From: Platerodrilus igneus
Lineage: Eukaryota > Arthropoda > Insecta > Coleoptera > Lycidae
DNA length: 64,000 nucleotides
Direction: 5' to 3'
NCBI GenBank assembly: GCA_036346225.1
Contig: JARFIW010000999.1
Coordinates: 6,617,001-6,681,000 of the forward strand
In this document: piece after piece, positions 53,411 to 64,000 of the stretch
How positions within the stretch are numbered: position 1 is the first letter of the stretch
How the letters are laid out: each line of letters begins with the position of its first letter
Translations under genes and position numbers: made by a program
Notes under the pieces: model-generated
Database searches by the model: none
The model's input: only the letters and a program-made list of their open reading frames with translations
Told to the model about the DNA's origin: nothing

Positions 53411-53945
53411 TCAAAACTTTACCAGCGTTCTTCCAATCAGTAATCCCTCCTGACCCAGTCCCGATTCAGTTGCTTCCATCATGCATACTTGTCCTTCCCG
53501 GAGCGTACCATTTGGTCGTCCCATTACTATCATTTCCGCCTTCTCGGGTATTTTCATATCACAAATCATTCGAACTTGCTTCGTCTGGTTACTCGTACCT
53601 TGAAATGGAATCTCATCATCATCTATCTGAAGCACATTTTCTTTCATGTTTACATGAAACCCATATTCTCTCATGAGATCCATTCCCAAGATCACTTCTT
53701 CTGTAATTTCAGCTACCAACACTCGATGATTAATTAGTTTGTCCCCAATTACCAACGTAACGGCAGTTTCTCCGTGAGTTCAAATTTTCTAACCACTTGC
53801 CGTTCGAAGACATACCGATACTGGTAGCACTTTTCCACGACCAACCAAATCTGGTCTCACAATAGTTCTTGTCGCTCCTGTATCCACGAGTAATTGGACA
53901 ATCCTACCATTAATTCTACCATCGATATAAATGCTGTGCAGACTT
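53411..53945 (-). pseudogene. Gypsy-type aspartic protease
   Basis: The minus strand near 53870-53940 reads HSIYIDGRINGRIVQLLVDT followed by GATRTIV, so the DTGA catalytic motif is present. After a frameshift, 53411-53755 gives NHRVLVAEITEEVILGMDLM, the second conserved region (ILG-D) of Gypsy proteases, and EIPFQGTSN. It would cleave Gag-Pol. Confidence 0.85.
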
Positions 53946-54130
53946 CCCATCGACGATGCAGCACGGATGATAATCTCCGGGGTACTACGTTGTACTGTCG
54001 ACGTTCGTCTCCTTACGTCGACTTGCTTTAGTTTTCTTACTGCTCAACCGGTTGTTTTTTTGGTTGAGTACAGCGTCTCTGTATATGATCAACTTCATCG
54101 CAGTTCCAGCATCGCAGACCCCATCTCCGC

Positions 54131-54145
54131 GGTTGTTGTCTTTCC
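54131..54145. repeat. Target-site duplication of SINE, left
   Basis: ggttgttgtctttcc, repeated exactly at 54443-54457 on the other side of the SINE. Confidence 0.97.
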
Positions 54146-54442
54146 GGCGGCTCCGTGGCGTAGTGGTATGTGTGTGACTACTACGCCCAAGGTCCCGGGT
54201 TCGAATCCCGACACGGTCCGCTTGAAAAATGTTAGGCGAGCTTTTTTCACAAAAATACACCCTCGTTCGGATAAGAGGTAAAATGGAGGTCCCGTGTGTG
54301 AGTGTTGTCATGCACGTTAAAGATCCCTACCTTGCCTGGAACGGCAAGGGTTCGGCAAAATTCTAAATTTCTAGGCAACAAAAAACTCGCTTCCTGGCCA
54401 ATGTAGTACCTTCGGGTGGAGCATTGGAAAAATAACATGTAA
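54146..54442 (+). mobile_element. tRNA-derived SINE, full length
   Basis: 297 bases between perfect 15-bp direct repeats (54131-54145, 54443-54457). The head is tRNA-like, with A box tggcgtagtgg and B box ggttcgaatcc, both matching the pol III internal promoter. The body follows (taaaatggaggtcc, ttgcctggaacggcaaggg), with a short A-rich end (ggaaaaataacatgtaa). Its insertion postdates the Gypsy element. It is the reference copy for four other fragments in the window. The head could be misread as a tRNA gene, but the target repeats and body decide for a SINE. Confidence 0.95.
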
Positions 54443-55532
54443 GGTTGTTGTCTTTCCAGCCTTTCTGGGTTTTGTTTTTCAAACACACGGTTGATTATTT
54501 CTTCTATGCTGTTCTGCGATTGCTCAGGTTCTTCTAATGCAGACCGAACTTGGTGACTCATCCTGTATGATGTCTGCTTAGCTGCTTCAAATTCAAGCGT
54601 ATGAGCCAGTGCGTCATTCAACATTTTTGGCCGTACTAATCTTAGCGCTTGCAGTATTTCGCTGTCTTTAATGCCATCCACAAATGTTTGAACAGCCAGT
54701 TGTTTGAGGAAACTATCTGGTGCCGTTGAATATGCCAATCTAACTAATCGGGCGATGTAGTTTCGAATTCTTGCAGGCTTTCATTTGTCTTTTGCGAGCG
54801 GTTCTTAACTTGTGCATGGTAAACCTGTTGAAGATGAGCGTCTCCATACCTCATCTCAAGCTTCGACGTTAAGAGGCCGTAATCATTCTGCTGGTGATTG
54901 GGAATCATTTGTAAGATGTTAAGAGCTTCCCCCCGTAGAGCCACTATTAAGGAGATAGCTTTCTCTTTGTTGCACCAACCGTTGGCTATCGCAGCAGCTT
55001 CAAATTGTTTCAAATATGTGGGCCAAGATGTTTTACCATCGAATATGGGTGGTTCCTCTTTAAATTTTGACGGTAATAACTCGCTTCCTTCCATGCTTCT
55101 TATTTCTGGGATGTTCTGATTTACAACTTGGTTTGCTAATTCAAGTGGCCGCGTTGTTAGTGAAATCACTTGTTCTTGCAGCCTCATCACATCTTCTTCC
55201 ATTTTTACGAATTTACTGTCCAACTTTTGCTCAACTATTTTTACTTGTTCAGTGACATCTTCTTTCAATGCGATGGAGCTTTCTATTAATCTTTGTTCTA
55301 ACGTGGCCGTCTTTTCATTGAACTCTTCCATTTTCACCGCGTTTTCACTAAACCGTTCTTCTATTTTTTTAGCATTTTCACTTAACTTTTCGGTAAGGTT
55401 TGATTCCAGTTCAACTGACCTCACTACGTTTTCACTTAACTTTCCTTCCATGCCGAATTTAAAATCTTTAAGGAAATTTATTAAAGTTTCTGCGTCCATC
55501 TTACTTTGACTTTCTGTTACAGGCATATACAA

Positions 55533-55585
55533 ACTACTCGAATGTCTTTAGACTTAATTAAACATCCAACACAGCCTGACACCAG
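55533..55585 (-). promoter_or_regulatory. Gypsy-type leader with primer binding site
   Basis: Next to the 5' LTR, read on the minus strand, is CTGGTGTCAGGCTGTGTTGG. TGGTGTCAG is a common primer-site start in insect Gypsy-group elements (complementary to a tRNA ending CTGACACCA). Short leader of about 50 bases to the gag ATG at 55532. Confidence 0.7.
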
Positions 55586-56109
55586 TGTAGCGGGCTGCTA
55601 CTACCGCGTTTCACTGGTTTAAAACAAGTAATAACAAGAGTCTTTATTACTCACTCTTCACAAGTCTAATTAACAGTATATGCCTTATTTATAGATGTTT
55701 TCAGTCCACTTAACAATGAAGCACTATCACACTAATGAATTTACAAGCACTAATATCTTCTTAAACTAACTTCTTTACCATAGGTCCATTAATAACACTA
55801 ACACAACTATTATTTATTACACTTTTATCTATTTTACAAGCTGCATGTACATTAGACACATCATATACATTTGTGTATACTCTTGGACTTCCAAAATCTC
55901 AACTGCTTTTACTTTACACGATATAATTTATGTTCGACATACTGATATAGACTAACTTTGTACTTCATCATCGGTCCTATTTATACCGTGAATTAAAAAG
56001 GATGACTCATCCTCCAGTAATTGCCAGAAGCTTCTTGGTTTCTGTAGAATATACAGTGCTTGCGGCACTTGTATATGTTTGACGGGTTGCCTAATAGTAG
56101 CTCGCAACA
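55586..56109 (-). repeat. Gypsy-type 5' LTR
   Basis: 524 bases; followed by the ATAT target repeat at 56110-56113. Nearly identical to 61899-62422. Confidence 0.93.
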
Positions 56110-57686
56110 ATATTTTATTTGGTTTGGTTTAATTAAATTTTATGGAACTCGTTTAAAATATAAATGCGTAAGCAATTTTGTTCGTCACATGGCCGACCTT
56201 GCTATGCAACTGCACCTGTCGTGTATAGTTGATGTACATGTCATTTGAAGGTTATAGGTCATTGCTGCTATGGGTACGAATGTATTAGTTTCTAAGATAA
56301 GGCTGCCGTCGCAAAGTTCATTACGTAATCTTTGCATGTAATGAATTTTTTTTATGACTCGTACGAATAATTTTGTTAATTAATTTACTAAAAGCTGGTT
56401 CTGTTAAAGTGTAAAGTACAATGAGTACAATAATTTTTTTTGTAATTAATAGTGTGTTCAACCTTAGAAATTATACCTCACCGGTTGTACATATGCAGAC
56501 ATACAATCATGATAGTTATCTTGTTTACCATAATTTGAAATACCAACATGTTAATTTATAGGGCCTAAGTCCTGTATAATGAAATTTGAACTTAGATTAA
56601 TTAATCAACTGATAATATTTGCCAGAAGTTAAGTAAATTCTCTAAAAATTGTAAAGTCGTAATAGCGCTACCCCAGACTATTTATTATGAAAATAATGTC
56701 CAAAGTTAAATATGCGATTCAAGAAACTACATTTATAAGAATTTAATTTTTTATCAAGTACACTTATAATTTATAATGTTCATTGCTTGTCTTAAAAGAG
56801 AATATAGAGTTATTTTTGACTTCAGTTCATTACTCAGTAATCATTAAATTTCTCCAAATTTTGTTAGGTATTTAAAAGGTTAAACTTACCGGAATGTGTA
56901 CCACGATATAGTGGGAAACTAATTGAAGCTAAATCAAAGATTACATACTCAGACTGGTCCGTAAGACATATAGGGTATCTATGTTGGTAGTAATTATGTT
57001 TCAAAGTCGCCCTACTCATCGTTAGATCATTGAAGAAGACGACCAGATGTAAGTATCATATTAGTGGCAATTAAACTTTATATTTAAAGTGGTTAGAGAT
57101 AACATAGGTTTCTAAATTTTTCCTTTAAGCAAATCGATTTAGTCAGTTGCTTTATAAAAATTTAGGTGGCGTCCATTATCTTATTTTCTTTCAACCTAAA
57201 TATACCCACTGACCCAATCTCATGCGACCGTGGGCCAAAAACTCAGTTAGCTAATAGTCTTAAGAGGTTTCTTTTACTAAAATCCAATTTCCATCCTAAC
57301 CTTACCTTGGGCTAGTTACGGTTACATAAGAATTTTCGATAGGTAATATAAAATCTACCACGATTTATTTTATTGTGGATTAGATTTAATAAAATATATA
57401 ACAATAGTTTGCATAAAAGTGCAATGCCGTCACGTTTTATTCCCATTCCTAGTAGTATCGAACAAGTTGTCCTCCTAGTAAATGCAGCTATCGCAGAGCA
57501 ACTAGAACCATGTGCTTTAAGTTTTAGGAAATTAATTTTGTATATACCTACATCTTATATGAAATATAGGTAGGAATAATTTTTAATTATATAAAGCTCC
57601 AGGTAAATTTTTTTAATTTTGTACATTTTGAATGAAATTTTAATTAAAAAAGTAAATTAACTAACTTGTCATTTTTCTATAAATTT

Positions 57687-57945
57687 CTTACACCTCATAT
57701 AAAGGATGCTAAAAGTAAGTATAAGGTGATTGAAAAGGTTAACATTTTAAATAGAGCTTAAAACCAAATCTTTATTTTAAATCATAATTTTCACATTTAA
57801 TAATTATAGTTTTACATAAAGATTTGATTTAAGTTCTATTTCAATTGCAATTGTACTACTTTCAAATTTAAAAATCCCACCCATTCAGGAAATTTGAATT
57901 TAAACGTTTCCCGCCTTTCCCCCTGCTTGCTGTTTGTAGCGCCAT
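57687..57945. other. Unrecognised sequence
   Basis: A+T-rich and without an open frame. Unit 2 of the duplication may continue with this sequence beyond the window edge. Confidence 0.4.
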
Positions 57946-58130
57946 CAGAGTCATCATCATTTTGTTTTCGACCTTACTTAAGGTCGGTTTGACGCAGCTC
58001 TAACTTCTTTTCTATTCTGTGCTAATCTAAAAAGTTCTACATATCCTTCACAACCTAAATTTCTAATATTTTGACTAATATAGTTTGATCTAGGTCTTCC
58101 TATATCCTTCTATCTTTTTCCTATCCAGCT
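57946..58130 (-). mobile_element. RTE-like 3' end fragment
   Basis: About 185 bases that match 58345-58520: both have tcggtttgacgcagctcta, tcttttctattctg, and cttcacaacctaaat on the + strand. It starts with atcatcatt, the family's 3' tail on the opposite strand. A short, 5'-truncated copy beside the longer one. The sequence between (58131-58344) is not recognised. Confidence 0.8.
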
Positions 58131-58377
58131 GGCTCTACATAGATATTAGCAACCTGATGGTTGTTAAAGAACTCTAACATGTTTACATGATTACCATTTA
58201 TAAGGAAATGAAATATAACCTGGTTATCCGCTTCAAAAAGGAAAAGTGTTAAATTATATGTTATGGTAAGGCTTAAGCAAGGAAACGCTACCAACATGCC
58301 AGACCGCTAACTAATTGTGAGTTATGTTCTGGTGACATTTAGTTAACTGATTTTTTTTGTTTTGTTTTCGAACTTAC

Positions 58378-59077
58378 TTAAAGTCGGTTTGACGCAGCTC
58401 TAAATTCTTTTCTATTCTGAGCTAGTCTAAAAAGGTCTACATAGTCTTCACAACCTAAATCTCTAGTAATTTGATTAATATAGCTTTGTCTAGGCCTTCC
58501 TACTCTATTTTTATTTGGTAGTCTATAATCTAAGACCTTACTAAATAGTACCTCATGTCTTAACTGGTGCCCTATCATTCTATCTCTCCTGATCTTCAAT
58601 TGTTTCCACATACAGGGATCCTCACCTATCCTTCTATAAACTTCCTCGTTTGTTACTCTATCTGTCCAACTAATCTTTAACATTCTCCTATAACTCTAAG
58701 TTTCAAAAGCTTCTATCTTTTTCTTATCTACTTCTTTAATTGTCCAAGTTTCACTACCGTATAGTAGAACGCTCCATACGTACGACTTTAAGAAACTTTT
58801 TCTATTATCTAAACTAATACTATTAGCTATTAGTAAGTTTTTCTTTTTTAAAAACATTTTTCTAGCTTGAGCTATTCTAGCTACTAATTATACTACCTAA
58901 ATAGCAAAATTCATCTACCTCCTCTAACTCGGTATTACCTATTTTTAATTTTGGTTTAGAACTAGGCTGTAACTCACTTGTCATTATCTTTGTCTTTCCT
59001 GAGTTAATTCTCATACTATAGTTACTCCGTAGTATCTCATCTAAAATATTTAAAAACTCTCCTAACTCTTTTCTAGA
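58378..59077 (-). pseudogene. RTE-like RT end and C-terminal tail (copy 2)
   Basis: 58378-58683 is open for 101 codons: MLKISWTDRVTNEEVYRRIG, RRDRMIGHQLRHE, VGRPRQSYINQITRDLGC. Upstream, to 59077, the RT thumb is present in broken frames (near 58730-58800 a segment like SYVWSVLLYGSETW can be read). Same arrangement as in copy 1 at 4463-4862. Confidence 0.83.
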
Positions 59078-60171
59078 CTAGACTATAATGGCTATATCAT
59101 CTGCAAAACGTAACATGTCTATTTTCTGTCCCTGTACACTAATACCTATCTCTTTTCTCTCTCTAGCTAAGTTTAAAGCTTCCTCAATATAAACATTAAA
59201 AATCAAGGGAGACAGTATACAACCCTGTCTAACACCATTTCTAATCTTAGCTTCCTTTTCTATTTCATCTAATCTAATTACTACGCTTTGGTTTTTATAT
59301 AGACTGTAAATAATTTTTCTATCCCTATGAGAAATTCCTATTTTTCGCAAAACCCTGAACATAACAATCCAATTAACTCTATCAAATGCTTCTTCTAAAT
59401 CTACAAACGCGAAATGAGTCTTTTTATTTTTGTAACCTTTTTCGATAATTACCCTAATCATTAGTATCGGTTCTCTAGTCCTCTGTCTTTACGAAAACCA
59501 TATTGGTCTTCGCCTAAATGATTCTCAGTCAAAGCTTCTACTCTATTTTTAATTATTGTTGTTAGTATTTTGGAAGTATGAGAAGTTAAACTAACCGTTC
59601 TAAAATTCTCACACCTATCAGCTCCTGACTTTTTTGGGATTGGAATAATAATAATATTTTTTTCGAAATCTATTGGAACCTCACCTGTGTCATATATTAC
59701 ATTTACTAGTTCATATAATCTGTTTAAAGTTTTCTGACTTGCATATTTTATTAATTCTGCGGGAATATCGTCTATCCCTTACGCTTTATTTAATTTAAGA
59801 TTCCGAACAGCTTTATCAAATTCCTCTCTTAATATTGAGAACCCTATTTCTACATCCTCTTCTTGGTCGTACTCTAACTCATCCATATCGTCTCCCTTAT
59901 ATAAATCTTCTAAATATCTTTTCCATCTATCAGCTACCTCAACTTTATTTATTAGAAGCTCATTATTCTCGTCTCTAATACCATTACATTTTTTCCTATC
60001 TTCCCCTAAAAACTTTTTAACTGCCCTGTAAGCCCTGTCTGTCTTACCTACTCTCAAATCATCTTGTATTCCCTTACAATTCTCCTCCATCCATTTATTT
60101 CTAGCTTTTCTACACTCATGTACTATCTTATTTCTAACTGTATTATATTTTTGCTTACTTTCACTATCCAC
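59078..60171 (-). pseudogene. RTE-like reverse transcriptase (copy 2)
   Basis: 59779-60171 carries the region before RT (RNKWMEENCKGIQDDLRVGK, AVRNLKLNKA), then, with stops, GIDDIPAELIKYA and KKSGADRCENFRTVSLT near 59600-59650. 59078-59461 contains FAFVDLEEAFDRVNWIV (palm A), GVRQGCILSPLIFNVYIEEA and MLRFADDIAIIV with the FADD box near 59105. Catalytic motifs are intact, with single stops (near 59078, 59460 and 59779). Better preserved than copy 1. Confidence 0.88.
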
Positions 60172-60196
60172 TTCTCTGAAAGGTTTAAGCCTTCTT

Positions 60197-60922
60197 CTAT
60201 TCTCTATTAAATCTAATATCTCCTGTGTTTCCCCAGTGTTTTCTCGCTTCTATTTTTTTCTTACCTATAGTCTGTGTTGCTGTATCATGTACAGTCAGTT
60301 TTATTTCTTTCCATCTATTTTCTACGTTCCCTCCTACAGCTATCTCTTTGCTCTTATTATCTAATACTTGTTTATATTCCTCTTTTACCCTACTATCATT
60401 AAGCTTACCTAGATCCCATCCCTCTCTTTTAACCTTTCTCAATTTTTTGAATTTTAGTTTACACTTCATTTTAACTAAGTTATGATTGCTATCTATGTCA
60501 GCCCCTGGATAACTACGACAGTTTTTAACTTGGTTTCTAAATCTTTGTTTAACTAAAATATAATCTATTTGGTATCTAGCCCTATCACCTGGGGCTTTCC
60601 AGGTATATCTTCTCCTAACATGTTGTTCGAATAGGGTGTTTACAGTTACCAATCTATGTTCCTGGCAAAACTCAACTAATCTTTCTCCTCTATCATTTCG
60701 TCTGCCATACCCAAATTTTCCTACCATTTTTCCCTCACTACCTTCTCCCACTGACGCATTAAAATCGCCCATAACTATTAAATTCTCATCTCCTTTTACT
60801 TTTCTCACTATACTATTTATATCCTCGTATACCTTTTCTACTTCCTCATCCTCGTACTGAGTTGTTGGCATGTACACATGTACTAAAACAGTGTCTGTGG
60901 GTTTTGTACTCAATCTAACCAT
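60197..60922 (-). pseudogene. RTE-like EEP endonuclease, C-terminal part (copy 2)
   Basis: 241 codons: TVLVHVYMPTTQYEDEEVEK, NLIVMGDFNASVGEG (catalytic GDFN intact, unlike copy 1), YGRRNDRGERLVEFCQEHR, RRYTWKAPGDRARYQIDYIL and GADIDSNHNLVKMK, where the final SDH motif reads SNH. The first part of the domain is absent, so it could not nick DNA. Frame breaks separate it from RT near 60180. Confidence 0.88.
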
Positions 60923-61332
60923 AATTATTCACGAGCGTCTCGCGGTAGAAATAACGCGGCTGTAATGACAGTTGTAAACAGATAGAGGTTACGTAACTTT
61001 TTTGTTTACATAAATTGGATGAGGTCTGTGTTAATGTTAAATTGATTGTTTATCTCCTTATTTATATAGGAGAAGTAAAAAATGAATATATGCCTAGATT
61101 GTGGTTCTGAATTTACGTAAAATAAAACTTTGTATGGCCACTTAAGAAAATTTCATGATTTGAATATAAGAGACCAGTTTCTATAAGCAACCAACTTTAG
61201 AAAAAAAGTTAAATTTAGTGCAATGAAGGAAATTAATTTTACAGGAATGTTATCTATATATGTTAGCTCTTGTATGTAAACAACTTGGTATTATGTACTA
61301 GCTTGTTGCTATTCTAGGTATCTTTCGTACTA
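60923..61332. other. Unrecognised sequence between RTE copy 2 and duplication unit 2
   Basis: No gene seen. Near 61081-61200 a short + stretch reads CLDCGSEF, then TLYGHLRKFH, which resembles a single C2H2 finger (CX2C ... HX4H) with an in-frame stop between; weak. Confidence 0.35.
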
Positions 61333-61846
61333 TGTGGGCCAAGATGTTTTACCATCGAATATGGGTGGTTCCTCTTTAAATTTTGACGGTAATAACTCGC
61401 TTCCTTCCATGCTTCTTATTTCTGGGATGTTCTGATTTACAACTTGGTTTGCTAATTCAAGTGGCCGCGTTGTTAGTGAAATCACTTGTTCTTGCAGCCT
61501 CATCACATCTTCTTCCATTTTACGAATTTACTGTCCAACTTTTGCTCAACTATTTTACTTGTTCAGTGACATCTTCTTTCAATGCGATGGAGCTTTCTAT
61601 TAATCTTTGTTCTAACGTGGCCGTCTTTTCATTGAACTCTTCCATTTTCACCGCGTTTTCACTAAACCGTTCTTCTATTTTTTTAGCATTTTCACTTAAC
61701 TTTTCGGTAAGGTTTGATTCCAGTTCAACTGACCTCACTACGTTTTCACTTAACTTTTCTTCCATGCCGAATTTAAAATCTTTAAGGAAATTTATTAAAG
61801 TTTCTGCGTCCATCTTACTTTGACTTTCTGTTACAGGCATATACAA
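61333..61846 (-). pseudogene. Truncated Gypsy-type gag, second copy
   Basis: 61550-61846 (98 codons) matches the first part of the gag at 55532 with Glu for Gly at one position (FGMEEKLSE). Two single-base deletions shift it into 61330-61518 (MEEDVMRLQEQVISLTTR). The copy ends abruptly at 61333, at the duplication boundary in the gag capsid region. Confidence 0.9.
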
Positions 61847-61898
61847 ACTACTCGAATGTCTTTAGACTTAATTAAACATCCAACACAGCCTGACACCA

Positions 61899-62422
61899 GT
61901 GTAGCGGGCTGCTACTACCGCGTTTCACTGGTTTAAAACAAGTAATAACAAGAGTCTTTATTACTCACTCTTCACAAGTCTAATTAACAGTATATGCCTT
62001 ATTTATAGATGTTTTCAGTCCACTTAACAATGAAGCACTATCACACTAATGAATTTACAAGCACTAATATCTTCTTAAACTAACTTCTTTACCATAGGTC
62101 CATTAATAACACTAACACAACTATTATTTATTACACTTTTATCTATTTTACAAGCTGCATGTACATTAGACACATCATATACATTTGTGTATACTCTTGG
62201 ACTTCAAAATCTCAACTGCTTTTACTTTACACGATATAATTTATGTTCGACATACTGATATAGACTAACTTTGTACTTCATCATCGGTCCTATTTATACC
62301 GTGAATTAAAAAGGATGACTCATCCTCCAGTAATTGCCAGAAGCTTCTTGGTTTCTGTAGAATATACAGTGCTTGCGGCACTTGTATATGTTTGACGGGT
62401 TGCCTAATAGTAGCTCGCAACA
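61899..62422 (-). repeat. Gypsy-type LTR in duplication unit 2
   Basis: Almost identical to 55586-56109, followed by the same ATAT and flank, so it is a duplicated LTR and not an independent insertion. Confidence 0.93.
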
Positions 62423-64000
62423 ATATTTTATTTGGTTTGGTTTAATTAAATTTTATGGAACTCGTTTAAAATATAAATGCGTAAGCAATTTTGTTCGTCA
62501 CATGGCCGACCTTGCTATGCAACTGCACCTGTCGTGTATAGTTGATGTACATGTCATTTGAAGGTTATAGGTCATTGCTGCTATGGGTACGAATGTATTA
62601 GTTTCTAAGATAAGGCTGCCGTCGCAAAGTTCATTACGTAATCTTTGCATGTAATGAATTTTTTTTATGACTCGTACGAATAATTTTGTTAATTAATTTA
62701 CTAAAAGCTGGTTCTGTTAAAGTGTAAAGTACAATGAGTACAATAATTTTTTTTGTAATTAATAGTGTGTTCAACCTTAGAAATTATACCTCACCGGTTG
62801 TACATATGCAGACATACAATCATGATAGTTATCTTGTTTACCATAATTTGAAATACCAACATGTTAATTTATAGGGCCTAAGTCCTGTATAATGAAATTT
62901 GAACTTAGATTAATTAATCAACTGATAATATTTGCCAGAAGTTAAGTAAATTCTCTAAAAATTGTAAAGTCGTAATAGCGCTACCCCAGACTATTTATTA
63001 TGAAAAATAATGTCCAAAGTTAAATATGCGATTCAAGAAACTACATTTATAAGAATTTAATTTTTTATCAAGTACACTTATAATTTATAATGTTCATTGC
63101 TTGTCTTAAAAGAGAATATAGAGTTATTTTTGACTTCAGTTCATTACTCAGTAATCATTAAATTTCTCCAAATTTTGTTAGGTATTTAAAAGGTTAAACT
63201 TACCGGAATGTGTACCACGATATAGTGGGAAACTAATTGAAGCTAAATCAAAGATTACATACTCAGACTGGTCCGTAAGACATATAGGGTATCTATGTTG
63301 GTAGTAATTATGTTTCAAAGTCGCCCTACTCATCGTTAGATCATTGAAGAAGACGACCAGATGTAAGTATCATATTAGTGGCAATTAAACTTTATATTTA
63401 AAGTGGTTAGAGATAACATAGGTTTCTAAATTTTTCCTTTAAGCAAATCGATTTAGTCAGTTGCTTTATAAAAATTTAGGTGGCGTCCATTATCTTATTT
63501 TCTTTCAACCTAAATATACCCACTGACCCAATCTCATGCGACCGTGGGCCAAAAACTCAGTTAGCTAATAGTCTTAAGAGGTTTCTTTTACTAAAATCCA
63601 ATTTCCATCCTAACCTTACCTTGGGCTAGTTACGGTTACATAAGAATTTTCGATAGGTAATATAAAATCTACCACGATTTATTTTATTGTGGATTAGATT
63701 TAATAAAATATATAACAATAGTTTGCATAAAAGTGCAATGCCGTCACGTTTTATTCCCATTCCTAGTAGTATCGAACAAGTTGTCCTCCTAGTAAATGCA
63801 GCTATCGCAGAGCAACTAGAACCATGTGCTTTAAGTTTTAGGAAATTAATTTTGTATATACCTACATCTTATATGAAATATAGGTAGGAATAATTTTTAA
63901 TTATATAAAGCTCCAGGTAAATTTTTTTAATTTTGTACATTTTGAATGAAATTTTAATTAAAAAAGTAAATTAACTAACTTGTCATTTTTCTATAAATTT

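Larger units (their letters stand above)
54037..55532 (-). pseudogene. Gypsy-type gag, split by a SINE
   Basis: ATG at 55532. Residues about 20-130 form a long heptad-rich helix (EKLSENAKKIEERFSENAVK type). The capsid region holds PIFDGKTSWPTYLKQFEAAA, ALRGEALNILQMI and YGDAHLQQVYHAQ. A frameshift near 54744 leads to FLKQLAVQTFVDGIKDSEIL. The SINE at 54146-54442 cuts the frame shortly before the zinc knuckle CWNCDEVDHIQRRC (CX2CX4HX4C, 54070-54111). Gag ends at TAA 54037-54039. A truncated near-identical copy of the first part is at 61333-61846. Confidence 0.9.
49271..56109 (-). mobile_element. Gypsy-type LTR retrotransposon with macrodomain and CCCH finger
   Basis: LTRs 49271-49804 and 55586-56109, TGTAGCGGG ... 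CTCGCAACA, flanked by ATAT (49267-49270 and 56110-56113). On the minus strand: 5' LTR, primer site beginning TGGTGTCAGG, gag, protease, RT, RNase H, integrase, integrase C-terminal module, macrodomain, CCCH finger, polypurine tract (aaagagggggcag), 3' LTR. By eye the LTRs differ at about 21 positions plus a few indels in about 515, about 96% identity. Several frameshifts and stops plus a SINE insertion in gag make this copy inactive. Confidence 0.93.
55018..57686. repeat. Direct duplication, unit 1
   Basis: From tatgtgggccaagatg near 55015 through gag N-terminus, LTR and 1.57 kb of flank. It repeats with very few differences at 61333-64000 (offset about 6314-6318). The repeat includes the element-flank junction and target repeat, so it arose after the Gypsy insertion. 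The flank 56114-57686 holds no recognisable gene. Confidence 0.93.
58346..60922 (-). mobile_element. RTE-like non-LTR retrotransposon copy 2, 5'-truncated
   Basis: Minus-strand element with endonuclease (60197-60922), RT (59078-60171) and C-terminal tail (58378-58683). It lacks the N-terminal half of the endonuclease, as does copy 1. It lies between the two units of the 55018/61333 duplication and is probably part of the repeating unit or inserted between them. Confidence 0.87.
61333..64000. repeat. Direct duplication, unit 2 (runs off the window)
   Basis: Copy of 55018-57686: gag N-terminus (61333-61846, minus), LTR 61899-62422, ATAT and 1.57 kb flank. Relative to unit 1 the gag part has two 1-base losses in T runs (near 61520 and 61555), which break the frame. 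Confidence 0.93.

Noticed and set aside
54150..54222. A tRNA gene candidate with A and B boxes
   Set aside because: It is the head of a SINE: a conserved body follows, and 15-bp target repeats bound the 297-base unit.
56060..57573. ORFs of 62 and 66 codons also found at 62373-62561 and 63687-63887
   Set aside because: Their repetition is due to the duplicated segment, and the first overlaps an LTR; no protein features.

Overview
The window is A+T-rich arthropod, most likely insect, nuclear DNA that is almost entirely transposable elements inserted into one another. The evidence is the mix of families: Jockey-type and RTE-type non-LTR elements, a Penelope fragment, BEL/Pao and Gypsy LTR elements, piggyBac, P-type (THAP9-like), a Tc1/mariner-like element, TA-target MITEs and a tRNA-derived SINE. 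Nothing prokaryotic was seen, and no complete host gene. The order or species cannot be named from the sequence.

Layout. 1-2225: Jockey-like element, + strand. 2330-4915: RTE-like element, + strand, then decayed copies of its 3' end to about 5925. 6445-8575: a TA-flanked MITE filled by two SINEs, one of them split by a 1.27-kb insertion of unknown type. 8670-9365: simple repeats. 9372-9702: Penelope endonuclease tail. 9703-20110: one minus-strand Jockey element split by BEL-1 (10565-18478, target repeat GACCC); BEL-1 is itself split by a Tc1/mariner-like element with arms of about 500 bp (11197-13767). 20960-26815 and 39273-45255 are two copies of a 6-kb segmental duplication carrying a 28-residue C2H2 zinc-finger array interrupted by a dead piggyBac element; a MITE sits in copy 1 and its empty site is in copy 2. 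28287-39247: a P/THAP9-like transposase gene cut by a solo Gypsy LTR (37859-38401) and by a piggyBac element (28446-36797); the piggyBac element is cut by a young BEL-2 (29922-35895, LTRs almost identical, target repeat CAAAC). 47586-48715: small exon-like fragments, including a THAP-domain start. 49271-56109: a Gypsy-type element, minus strand, target repeat ATAT. 57946-60922: RTE-like copies, minus strand. 61333-64000: a near-identical direct duplicate of 55018-57686.

The most notable observation is at the 3' end of the Gypsy-type element. Its pol reading frame runs past the integrase C-terminal module into a macrodomain of the TARG1/OARD1 ADP-ribose-hydrolase type (about 49962-50381), followed by a CCCH zinc finger (49872-49928), all upstream of the polypurine tract. 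The sequence is interrupted by one in-frame stop, but both motifs that hold the catalytic residues in the TARG1 family are present. This suggests an LTR retrotransposon that captured an enzyme for removing ADP-ribose. Other informative points are BEL-2, which lost its integrase core in frame yet has near-identical LTRs, and the insertion-order record preserved by target-site duplications throughout the window.
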